Positions 9,516-21,300 of a stretch of 64,000 nt of DNA are shown here, piece after piece. The position numbers were made by a program, and so were the translations under genes. This stretch comes from Triatoma infestans (lineage: Eukaryota > Arthropoda > Insecta > Hemiptera > Reduviidae). Each line of letters starts with the position of its first letter. Within the stretch, counting starts at the first letter, position 1. Below the pieces are notes generated by a model that searched no databases, was not told the origin of the DNA, and worked only from the letters and a program-made list of their open reading frames with translations. The DNA lies in contig JAAEAF010002693.1 in assembly GCA_011037195.1 (NCBI GenBank), forward strand, positions 1 through 64,000, read 5' to 3'.

Positions 9516-11302
9516 TTTGAATTAATATTAGACACCATGAGAAGGAAGAAAAGGAGTTATTTATAAAAGGTGAGTAGTGTGCCTGACCCCAGGCTATGTA
9601 AGAAGGAACAAATACTGTACACAAGGATGTTGTCAGTGTGCAGTGGGGGCCTGGTTGCCGTGTGGATGTGCCCAACAGTGTCCTTGCTAAATTGCTCCAT
9701 CTATCTTTCAGTCTACTAGCAGCCAACCTATATTGCATCCACTCCTTTGCCACCACTATACCGCCCTCACACAACTGTATATTAACTGTTTAGTGCCCAC
9801 ACCAGTCCTCTTCTAGTACACCCACTATTTCTCTACTACTTATAAACAATTTTCTTTCCTATTTTTTTTTTTTTATCTATTTTTTCTTTTACTTGCTCTT
9901 AAGGCTGATAAGAGGAGTAATGCGATTCTTGTTAAATTTTTGATATCGAGTTATTACCGGAAATCCTTGTTTTGAGGAGCCCTGTAGTGGTGAAAGTTTT
10001 TGGGGGTTGGTCAGAAGAGAAATAACTTTGGTTGAGTCAAGTTAGTTTGTATTGTGTGCAAATAATAGACACTGAAAGGACTTCATATAGTAATCTTTTA
10101 CAGTGAGGCAAAGGTAGCGTGAGAAGAGTTAGAGACTGACTGATTGGCAGAGTGACGGGGTGAGAATGAAGTGCTTTGTATGTTGATGGTTGATTATGAT
10201 TCAAATAATGATTGTCTTTTAGAATTTCAGGCTCTTATATACAGGCGGCTGAACTAACCCTCTCTCTCGACCCTTACTACAAGCTTAAAGGAGAAGTGCA
10301 GTGAACTTTAGGCGGAGAGTTCACAAATAGTTCGTGATGACCCAACCTAAGACAAATCGTTTAACCGAAAAGGGCATCTCTACAAAATAGATTTTTTTTT
10401 TTGTATTTACTCGAAAATTTGCTCCCATAATTTTCTTTAGATTTGAACTGTTCACCAGAATCTATTGCTGTTAATTAAAACATTTTTCCAGAAAGATTTA
10501 TTTTCTGGGGTGTTCAGGGTGACATGCAAGCTAGGGTTAAATTTAAACCGCAGTTACAAAGCTTTAGAACTTGTTGAGGCAGAGGGCACTATTAGGGAAG
10601 CTTGTTATGATTTTTAATGAAAATGTCCAATTAGAATTGTAAGTAAGACGAAATCATGGCACCTGGGAATAATCGGCGAATAAGATAAGATCCGTTAAAT
10701 CTGTATCGGATCAGATCTAATAAACCCGATCCATCACATTGAATCCTAATTTCAAAGTGACATTTAGAAGTGAACTTTACAGAATCAACAACAATACCTA
10801 TAAATCTAGTAAAAATGTAAATCGTTGCTTAGAGATAGCTGCAGGACCAATGCCACAGCTGGAGGTGGCATTTACATAAGGAATGAAATTCACTTGCCAA
10901 AATACCATCAATCATTTAAAGGCTGGAATTTTCTCGCCATTTTAGCTTGCGCTCAGCACGTCAAGGGCACAATGGGACAATGGACCGCAATAAAGACATT
11001 AGAGGGCGGACTATATCAGTACAGAATTACTAATAGAATGTCATTTCCTGATAATTTACGTACTCTCTATAAAGGAAAATAAATTTTTCACAAACATTTT
11101 AAGTTTGAAGTAAATCGGGAAACTGGAAAATGTCGCTTTATATAATGTATTATTTTCATATTTTCTTTTTAAAAAAATGGCCCGATCGATATCTCTATAC
11201 GGTTTTCAGGGTAATTAAACAATTAGAAAACCTTCTATTACTTTGAATAATTTATTACAAGTTGACGTTATTAAAAATAAATTATTCCATAGTGAAGATA
11301 TT
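9516..11302. other. Intergenic DNA upstream of OR-A, nothing recognised
   Basis: 9530-9790 and 9900-10370 are less AT-rich than their surroundings and may be old element pieces. 'gtttttgggggttggtcagaagagaaa' near 10000 resembles a similar phrase near 53638. No protein domain is legible. The 85-codon frame at 10825-11082 has no ATG start and no recognisable domain. Confidence 0.4.
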
Positions 11303-11446
11303 GTAGTATAATTTATTAATATTCATTAATAATTTTTTTTCTTTAATTATTTCTGTATGACACGACAGATATTAAGTTATTATTGATTGTTAATATATTG
11401 TTAGCAGGGTGTTTGAATTGTTTTATTTATTCCTAGTTTGGGAACT
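11303..11446 (+). promoter_or_regulatory. OR-A 5' flank, conserved with the pseudogene
   Basis: This flank is shared with the pseudogene's flank (about 23760-23901). The shared text includes 'gatattaagttattattg', 'attgttaatatattgtt' and 'tttgaattgttttatttattcc', ending at the start codon. The duplication therefore carried the promoter or 5' UTR region with the gene. No clear TATA box was identified. Confidence 0.5.
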
Positions 11447-12357
11447 ATGAATCTTTTGCAGAGAATACGCTCTCTACTCCAGCATTACGACAGATATTCA
11501 GATGAAGCTTCGGAGAAATGTATGTACCATGAATATTACTATTTACTAAGATGGTCATTATTTTATCCAAATTTAAAATCACCGTTTATAGCTGGCATAC
11601 ATTTATTGCAGTTAATATTTTATGTTGCTGTAATATTGGTGCATCTTTATTTTATTCAAGGAACACTATTCAGAGCGAAACCGGAAGATTTCCTAATAGC
11701 CAGCAATACGGCACATTTTGGCCTAATTTTATTTCTATTTTTATGGTTTATATTCTCGGCTAATTTAGTGAGATACGACTTAGCAATATCACATAAAATG
11801 ATTGGTGATGGCGTTTACATTTATAAAAATGAATCTATCACGCAAGAAGAACACAAACTGAGAATGAAATATGACTCTATAAAGATAAAAATGAAAACTA
11901 TTTTACCATCGGTTACCGTACTAGCCGGGGTTTTGGTGGTCTTGGTTGGGCCTTGGATAGACAAGCTGGCAGGATCTGAAGATACAAGAATTTATACGGA
12001 GACTGGCATCTTTCTGAAAACACCCGTTCCAATTTGGTATCCATTTGATGCGAATATTTTATTTGTTTATATAATCTGTTATCTTGGACAGATGCTGTGC
12101 GCTCTTCTTATAGCTGTGTTACTTTCTTCAGCTGGATATGTTTATTTCACAATGATAATCAACCTAATCATGCAATATGAAAGATTAATTATGTCTGTAC
12201 AAAATTTAGAAAAAAGGGCTGTTATGATTTACAAACAGAATAAACCGGATGTGAATGTGAAACTTAACAGAAATGTGATTTATGAAGATCCGGAATTTCT
12301 GCAATGTATGGAATTTTGCTTTCGTCAGAATATTCAACATCATCAACAAGTCGTAAG
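11447..12357 (+). CDS. OR-A exon 1 (residues 1-304, phase 2 end)
   Basis: 911 nt coding for the N-terminus and roughly the first four membrane segments. The donor is AG|GTCTGA, placed there because OR-B's exon 1 ends in the same split Arg codon. A stronger-looking GTAAGG begins at 12353, five bases upstream; using it would shift the frame into exon 2. Confidence 0.88.
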
Positions 12358-15300
12358 GTCTGATTATTTATTAAATATTCAATTTTCATTATTATTTACA
12401 TATATGATATTTAATTATCAATTTAAGAAACAGTATTAACAGGTGTAATATGTATATTTGCACTAATTTACTAAGATTGGAAGAGGGGCTATGTAAGTAA
12501 GTATTCTCTGACACTCCTTGCCACTTACTCCCTTTTGGACAGAGACATCACCGCTAAACAGCATTCAACCAGCACATAAGAAAAATCTTGGCCACATTGA
12601 TGCAAACACTTATTAATCCAATCTCAATAAATTCATTCTTCCCGCTCTTCAACCTTTTAGTACCCAAAACACTTACGACGTCAAAAATTCCTTTGATTTC
12701 ATTGAGAAAATAAAACCCATAACAATTCCTCCCCAATACATCTTGATCTCTCTTGATGTCACCTCTCTGTTTACGAACATTCCACTTGACCTAGTTAGTT
12801 ATCTTATTAGTTTCTCTCAACTGGCCATCAATTCATCCTCACACGACTATGCCACGAGATCTCTTTATTGAAACACTTGACCTGTGCTGCAAATCAGGAT
12901 ATTTTGTCTTCCAAGAGTGCTTTTATCTGCAAAAGGACGGCTTGGCCATCGACAGTTGTCTTGCTCCTTGTCTGGCCAACATTATTATGAATGATCTTTT
13001 AGATAAAGTCCTTCCAACTCTTGGCTCCTCTATTTCTCATATTTTTAAATATGTTGATGATCTTTTCCTTGTCGTCAACCCAACAGATACATCAAAGATT
13101 TCAACTCTTACCACAACAAACTACAATTCACTATTGAAAAAGAACATAACAACAGACTTCCTTTCCTTGACACACTCATTATACGGAATCCCGACAATAC
13201 CTTAACTTACGATTGGTACACTAAACCTACTTACTCCGGACGCCTTCTCCACTATCTCTCTAACCACCCTTTCCACCAAAAATTCAACACAGCCAAAAAT
13301 CTGGTTCACCGGGCTATCTCTCTTTCTCATCCTACTTTTCACAAGAAAAACCTTAAAAAATCTAGGGAAATCCTTGCCTCCAACGGGTACCCTCCCCATA
13401 TCATAAACAAAATCATTAAAAATTCCGCTTCACCTATATCCGTACATAGGTTACCCAGTCAAAATCTTAGCAATAACCCACCCATCTATAGATCCCTCAC
13501 ACATATCAATTCTCTCTCGCAAAAAATCAACAAATCCCTTAAGAAACACATTCCCAACCTCACCATAGGCTTCACCACTTCAAGCAAACTTTACAAACTC
13601 TACTCCAAACTTAAAGATCTTATTCCCATAACCAACAAAACACCCACGGTCTATAACTTGAAATGCTCTACTCCCAATTGCAATGCTTCCTATGAAGGAG
13701 AAAGTTCACAATACTAACACAAAAGACTCAAGCAGCACAAATACGACATTACTTCCAAGAAAATAGACAGTACAGCACTTTCCAAGCACGCTCTATCCTT
13801 GAACCAGACTTTTGATTTCCATAATCCTTCTATCCTCGCTACCCAGCCCAATTACACTAAGCGACTCCTTACGGAGTCCATACACATCCATCTCCAACCT
13901 AACCCCGTTAATCATAAAAAATACAAAGACTAATTTCTTCCAATTACAATTTATTATATCCTCTGTCCCTTAATAAATCCTGAGGAAAAAAAAAGTAATT
14001 TCTACCCCCACTCATACATAACTTTCTCCACACATAACGGTACATACATAACGGGCCATATATAACGGTCCCCCCTTCTCCTGGCTTTCTGCATTACAAC
14101 ATGCACCCTTTCATTACAGATTTAGCAGTCGCACCTATGTATTTTGTTTTTTGTTTGTGTTTTGTGTTATAATTTTTCTCTTTATTTTTGTATTGTTCCT
14201 GAAGAAGGCAAAAAAGTTTGTCGAACTTGTTAATTATTAAGAAACAATTACGAAATTACCTTTTTTGTTTATTGTTTTTTTACCTTGAATTGGTCGATAA
14301 GCCAACAAATTCTTGGTTTCATCTTATAGTTTTCTCCTAACACTCCTGCCAAAGGGGTTTACCTGGTACTGACGAGTTCTTTATGATGTTTACCACGGAA
14401 CTAGAGCGGTTAGTCCATATTTTCAAATCAAATTTAGACAATCTAGATCAACCAGTTTATGGTAACCATGGTTGCAGAAAAAAAAGAATACTTGAGTAAA
14501 GTGCTTTAATTTACGCGGAAGGGCATGCATATATTTATGAGATGATGTCCAAATTAATATATAATTTAATTAGCGTTGGTAGTTTGTTTGAAGGGAAAAA
14601 GTGATGAAAAAATTTGTTTCTTCACATTTGAAGACATAGCAGGACATATGATGAGTCCCAAAATTCCTTCATTCCAATCAACCCTTGCACTCCAATCACC
14701 TTCACAGTCTACAAATGATATTTGATTTTGATCACATTATTTGCCCTATCTGTTGGACTATAGATTTTTTTTTTTTTGTTTTTTTTTTTTATTTGCACTC
14801 AAATATACAATCTGTTGGCAAAGGAGTTGCAACATTGAAATAAATAAAAAATATGAAAAAACAAAACCAAGGAACAAATCTAATCTAATATAAAACAATA
14901 AACATAATGAATCATAAAGTAAGAAAATAATAATTATAACTAAAAAAATTCGCATAGAAGAGAAATAAAACATCTTATCTTCACATTGTTATCAATGAAG
15001 TTCAGACATATAATAAAATATAGCAAAATAAAATTATCATTAAGCAAGTTAAATTATTCGTAATAAATTAATAGAAAACTGTGATGAAAGAAATTAAACA
15101 AAACAAAAAAGTAAATAAAATAAAATAATCTAAATATGAAATTACAAAATAATATTTGTGTAGTTATGATAGAAACAGACAGTTGAGTATTAATTCACTT
15201 ATTTTTTATTTTAAGAGAGTTTACAACAAATAAGAATATATCTGTCAGTTTGGGTGTGGAATTAACGGTGACTACTTGCTCTAAAAATTCAAGTGTGGAA

Positions 15301-18300
15301 TAATTAGAGAGATGCTTGATATATTTATCTATAAATTTGTGTCGAACAGTATTCAAAGCGGGACATTCAAATAGGAAATAACAAAGGTCGTCAAGGCCAA
15401 CACCACATGAACCACAAAGTTCATCTGGGGAAAATTGTAATCTCTGACCATTAACTATGGTTCTAGGGAATTTTTTTAACATCATCCGGATTTGGGTCAT
15501 GACTCTAATTTTTGCAATAGGGAATCAAATGCAAGAAGGTCTGTTGGAGTATAATGTAAATAGAGTCAAGTAACCACCTGCTTTGGGTACTAACCAACGT
15601 ATATCTATATATCTATGTTAAGGCAACTGAACAAAATTTTGCAAGTATAAGAAAAATTGTCCATTTTATCCATTATTTACTGCAGTAAGAGTAAGTTGTG
15701 GGACCAGATTTTTACTTTCTCTTATACATATGGACGCTAATGGCCTGCGATGTTGATAAGCCAGAAATAAATAAATAAATAAAAATTCAATAATTATATT
15801 ATTATTTTATATTTATTGTTATATAAAATTTTATTAATTACAGATTGTTAAAGCTGATCAGCAATATTGTCGGTAGGCCGATGTTTGCTGTGGTAGTTAG
15901 TGCTGGCTTGATCATGGCAATGTCGGCCGTGGTAATTACAACTGTATGTAAACAAGTTTCTTTATTATGATTATCATTTGTTTAAGATTATATTTAAGGA
16001 GATTTTACGTTCCAATTGCATATACATGTAAAAAGAAAAGTTCGTTTTTGCGTTATCTTAAAATAGACCCTCAGAGGAACACCTATACGTAACATAAGAT
16101 GTTACTGTGTCCGTAGCAATCAATACCTTCTATCATTTATGCACCTATCACAACTGCTTCTCGTCGCTTATGCCATAGAAAGTTAAGATCCGCCTATTTA
16201 CCTCCAGCAGAATCAAAAAAGAGGTAGGCTCGACCAGAATAAAACCGAAAAAGTTCCTCTACTGAAAAGGATACTCTCTTCTGCCATCAAGAAGCCAACA
16301 CGCCGCCAGGTAGTTTGTCACACCACTCCGGTCTATTAGTCTTACGCTACTCTTTTGCTATCTCTTGTTTAATGGTCAAGCTCTTTCAGTAACTTTTGCT
16401 CTATTCAATATCCCAGCGATTGGAGAGTGTAGTTAAATTCTCAAACTCTCATTACCCACAAAAATTCCCCGACACTGATTGGTTGAGGTCGAGGTACACG
16501 GATTGGATGAGGTTTGTTCAGCGCAAGCCAACTTGAGTTCTTTAAGTAGACTGTCTCTCAATATTATATCTTACTTAAAAATTAAACTATTCTTCTTTAC
16601 TTTTTTTTTAAAGGCGTGTCAGCATCTATGATCATTAGCGCCTGAAGGCTTACCTCCACTTCTCAATGCATTGCTGGCCTCCGGACAATGTTCTCTCGTT
16701 ACAGAAAGCACTGTCCATCACCATACATCTGGACTCGAACCAGGGACCTCCGCATATACACAAAAATTATACTATCTTAAAAATGATTTTCTATCTCTTT
16801 CTATATATGGAGGTTGTATGTATGGCAGTTGTCTCTTGCATATGGAGCAGTACGATTGTAGGAAGTCGCGTTATGAGCATATGTGCTCTTAACATCATAC
16901 AACTGATTAAATCTATTTGTCAGTAAATGATCCGTCTGTTTATCCGGTATCCGAATACAAGTTAAGAACAATTTGAATGCGGTTGCAGAAGAAAATGTAA
17001 TACTCAACACAGAGTAAGAGCAGTCATTACTCAGTACACAGCAGTCATTACTCAGTACACATCAATCATTACTTTTTTTAAAAAAAGATTACTGTTTGAT
17101 AAATAACTATTTTCAATAACAAGTGAATAGTGTGACAATTATTCAACTTTTCTGTTAGATCTGCCGTTAAAATTTTCTTTCAAAATCAGTTGTAGTACAT
17201 TAGTGAATAGCACATTCCAGCTTTCTTATTTCTTAAAATATAAAAAAGGAAGAAAGGCCAAAGAATCATTCAGCTTAATCTGAACAAAAATTGCTTATAG
17301 ATAAGCAAATTACTTGTTGAACATAGAATCTCAGTGTTTGAGCTAAGACAATTCGAAAGTTAGGTTAGCAACTTTTGAATCATGAAGAGATCCAATCTAA
17401 TTTTATTTTGTCAATTGAATATATCAAGCATAAATATGTAATTTGCCTTATTTAAGAGATATTTGTTCTGACGGTTGCATTGCAATTGTTATGTAGGTCA
17501 TGAGAGTTGCATCATGCGTAAAATATGGTTTTATGGTTTTTCCATCTACCACCCCCCCACAACTCCTAACTACTCCCCACATTGCCCCTACGCCACTACC
17601 TTATTATGAGACAACGTTCGTTCCGTTTTTTAATGTAAGAAAAACGTTCGTTTTTTTACCAAATTGTTGGCCTCCCGAAATTCGTATTCTACCATCAACC
17701 GTACAGTAAATAAATCATTAAATATTTATAATTTATTGCTTAAACTGAATATTGTTAAAAAGAAGAGTTTATTTTTTATTTACAGGGTGGTGAAAAACCA
17801 GGAATTGTTGTAGCAACAGTTTGCGTTGCACTGACAGAAGTTTTGAATGTCACCGCCATGTGTAAAGTGGGACAAATAATTACTGATTTGGTAATTAAAT
17901 TATATTTTCAAATTTGATATCTATATATAAAGTAAAGTAAAATAAAGCCTATTTTTTGAGACGGGCTTAACGTTCAACACATATACATATAAGTAGATAC
18001 ATACATACTTATATATCAATTCATTATTTTAAATAATCCATGGTTTTGATCAATTTAGTAAATTTTGCAATCTGCACAATATTTATGAAGGTAGTTTTAC
18101 TTTCTCTTATTGCCTGGTAAGAGAAAGTATTGTGATCAGGTAAAATTTTAGAATGTAGTTTGTTTGTGTGTGTGTGTGTGTGTGTATGAACAGAATAGCT
18201 AGAAAACGAAAAAAACACACAAAGTTCCAGCTTAACATTCCTTAACCGGAAATAGTACTAATTACTGGATTTTTCCGGGTTATTTTTTTGCGATTTTCTT

Positions 18301-21300
18301 TGGAAATGTTCTTTAAACTTTGTAAATAGGTTGGGGTGATGCTTTCCTCTAAAGTTCAAAATTTAGTTTAATCCTCGCCAAAATTCTGGGGGTCAAGAAA
18401 ATTGGTTGACCGACCGGAAATGCAACTTTATTGAACTTATGCTCCGGCCAGTTTTCTACGATTTTGTTCAGAAAAAACACTGTTGGGTTTCATTAAAATT
18501 CTTATATACTAAACTAATGTTTTTTTTATTTAAACTTAGATTCTCCCAATTATATAAAACTAAAGAGAACTCAACATTTAGTAAAAATAAGAAGAAAATT
18601 GATCAATTATAATTATGTAAATGGCCGTATGAGAAGAAAGTTGTGTGAGTGTTTCACGACAGTTTTTTTCAAAACGTATTCATGCTTTTGACAAATTCAG
18701 AAAGTTTTAAGCTAATTTGATCTCTGGTAACTGAAATTATGGTAGCATATTGAGGTCAAATATTTCTATTTGAACGGTTGATCATAGAGTAATAGTACAG
18801 AATGATGGTTTATGAAATTAAATACAAATAAAAGCTCACTTCTTGCATCTTTTATACAATTCATATTTTACGTACTTCATTTGGAAAAAAGATAAATGAG
18901 AGTATAGAATGTTCGAATAATGAGTTATGATGTTGCACTTTATTGATTGTTAGATTTGGCTGATGTATTTGACATTTAGTACATTTACGAGCCAAGCCAA
19001 GCATCTCCACCTCCACGAATCTATTTCCATCGCTAACAGACTATGAGCTGATAGATAATGATTGGGAGAGAGAGTTTCTTGGAGAATGGAAATCGATTGT
19101 GCTAAACAGTGTAAAAACAGGAAATAACACTAATAATAATCTAATTGCACTAATAACCTTGAAGAAAAGAAAAAAAAAACTGCAAAACATTTCAAAATAT
19201 AATTTTTATAAGAAAATCTTACATACTAAATTTTAGAATAAAACTAAAATGATGGAATTTTAGATTTCAAAAAATGCATATTTCCAGAATCAGTTATTTC
19301 GTGATACTATCTACTGCACACCCTGGTATAAATGTTCTAAACGCATGTGTTCGTTGATTAGTGTAGTTGTGGAAGTTACCCAGAAGGATGCCTCTATAAC
19401 AGCAATGTTCAATATGAAAGCAAATATGGAAACTTATAGCAGCGTAAGTATTATTTATGTTATAGTAAAGAGCAATAATTCAATAAGTAGCGTACATTTA
19501 CTAATGGTTATATATTGTAAATTGATCTATTCCAGTAAAAATGTCAACGCATCTGATTTCTGAGTAGAATTATCCAAGCCAAGAAATAGCGGCTAAATAG
19601 TGATATAATGCAGCGGGCTAAATAGTGATATATAGCAGCGGGATATAATATGTTTTTAAGATATTTGTGAATCATTCAGTGAAAGTGTACCTAAGTAATG
19701 TATCTAAATATGTACGTACACTTAATCGTAGATATGTGTGTATTAAACGCCATGTGTTTACGGATGAATTTGAACGTATATTATTCAGTAATACATTATG
19801 AGTTTGCCATAAGTTATGGAAAGTCTTTTTTCCTTTAGGACAGGACCTTGATGACTAATTAGCCATACGACCCCAGGCAGCCCAATAAAGTCATGCAAGT
19901 ATGCGCTATTGCTCTCCTGATCATGCTGCGCAAGAACGCAAATGGTCTCCTTCTATTATATTGGGATATCCGCTAGATCTATACTGAATAAGTGTGCTCG
20001 CAAATAATCATATCCTTGCCCAATGTAAAATCATGGTCTCTCCTCGCGGCCCATTCAAACGTATCCGTCCATCTTTGGAGCTAAGGCTAGGTCTGCTTGC
20101 AGTGAATTGATGCAATGTAATGTAAGAAGCCATTTAGCCATGCGATGGCGACGGGTATGATAGGTAACATTCTTAGCCATCTTATCAGCTTCCTCGTTGC
20201 CATTCACCCCACATTGGCCTGGTATCCATTGTAGCAAACTGGTTAGCTTCTACTGACAATGCTTCAGCTCGTAATTCGCTAGCTACAATTCAGAAGTTGC
20301 ACTTATCGCAGCAGGCTAGCAGCAAAAAAAAAAGACAATATTGGATTCAGAGTTCCTCGAAGTTCATCATTACCAGCAGCAAAATTTATATAAGCGATTT
20401 CTCCTCATCGAAGTACTTGGCCGGGCTCCCTGCAGGAGAACTTTGCTATTGGTCCATTATATAGACTAGCGACCGCGCATTTTCCGCAAGAGGATCGGTT
20501 GAGCCGTTAGTGTAGACAAAGCCATTTGCCAAGAGGATATCGCTCCTGTATTGTTTCTAGAATGTTAGCCTCAATTCAGCCTCTTTCACCTCGAGATGTA
20601 GAATGGGAATAAGTTATGAAAGTTAAACAAATGATAAAATAATCTTTACAATTTAGATTTATTAATGGAAAAAACAAATTATTATAATACAAAAACTCAA
20701 TATTAGATAAGAGCACATTACTGGAATTAATAATCAACAAAATTAACATTAAATCAAATATTTAAATACTTAAAATTTATCAATATCTAAGCTTTCTAAC
20801 TAGGCAAAACAAATCGGGATTAGTTTTAGGTTGATAATATTGTCTGCAGCTGTAGCCTTAACTTTTCATTGAAGAAAACTGAATTAAATCAATTGTCGAC
20901 GATCATACTCATAATGCTGGACATTCGAAGATTGTATTTTGAGATGAAACCGAGGGAAATGGACGGAATCGTTGACAATCTCAAATCGTTTGCGGTCTGA
21001 ATCTTCCATGACTGCTAGGTACTTGTGTGAACTTAAATGTCAAAGGCAGTTTTGGTGACTTCAAACTGACGTAGCGATCGAAAATCTTTGACCCCCGACA
21101 CCATAAATTATTCCAGATGTAATAATTGTAGTCTCAAATTGGGCAATAGATTACAAGGAATTCTTCTGTCGAGACTATCATCGTTAGAAGCTCTTTACCA
21201 ATTTCACCTCGACGATCAGCCACCGTGTTATATTCATGAATGTGATGTACTCTCTATGGAATATTTTGAAAATATAGTTTATTAAAACAAATTATGAAAA

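Noticed and set aside
9496..9774. 92-codon minus-strand frame (MCEGGIVVAKEWMQYRLAAS...)
   Set aside because: Its C-terminal part is AT-repeat translation, and no domain or splice context was found.
10825..11082. 85-codon open frame just upstream of OR-A
   Set aside because: It begins at TTG with no in-frame ATG until late, has no recognisable domain and no homologue in front of the pseudogene or OR-B.
11438..11446. Upstream TTG start for OR-A (and GTG start at 31188 for OR-B)
   Set aside because: Animal genes start at ATG, and the ATGs at 11447 and 31200 align the two proteins from residue 1 without a gap.
12358..12439. Extension of the OR-A frame past the exon 1 donor
   Set aside because: It is intron read-through. 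Exon 2 at 15844 restores the OR helix and matches OR-B in length.
13202..13399. Minus-strand frame inside the Penelope-like element
   Set aside because: Shadow of the plus-strand reverse transcriptase to GIY-YIG region.
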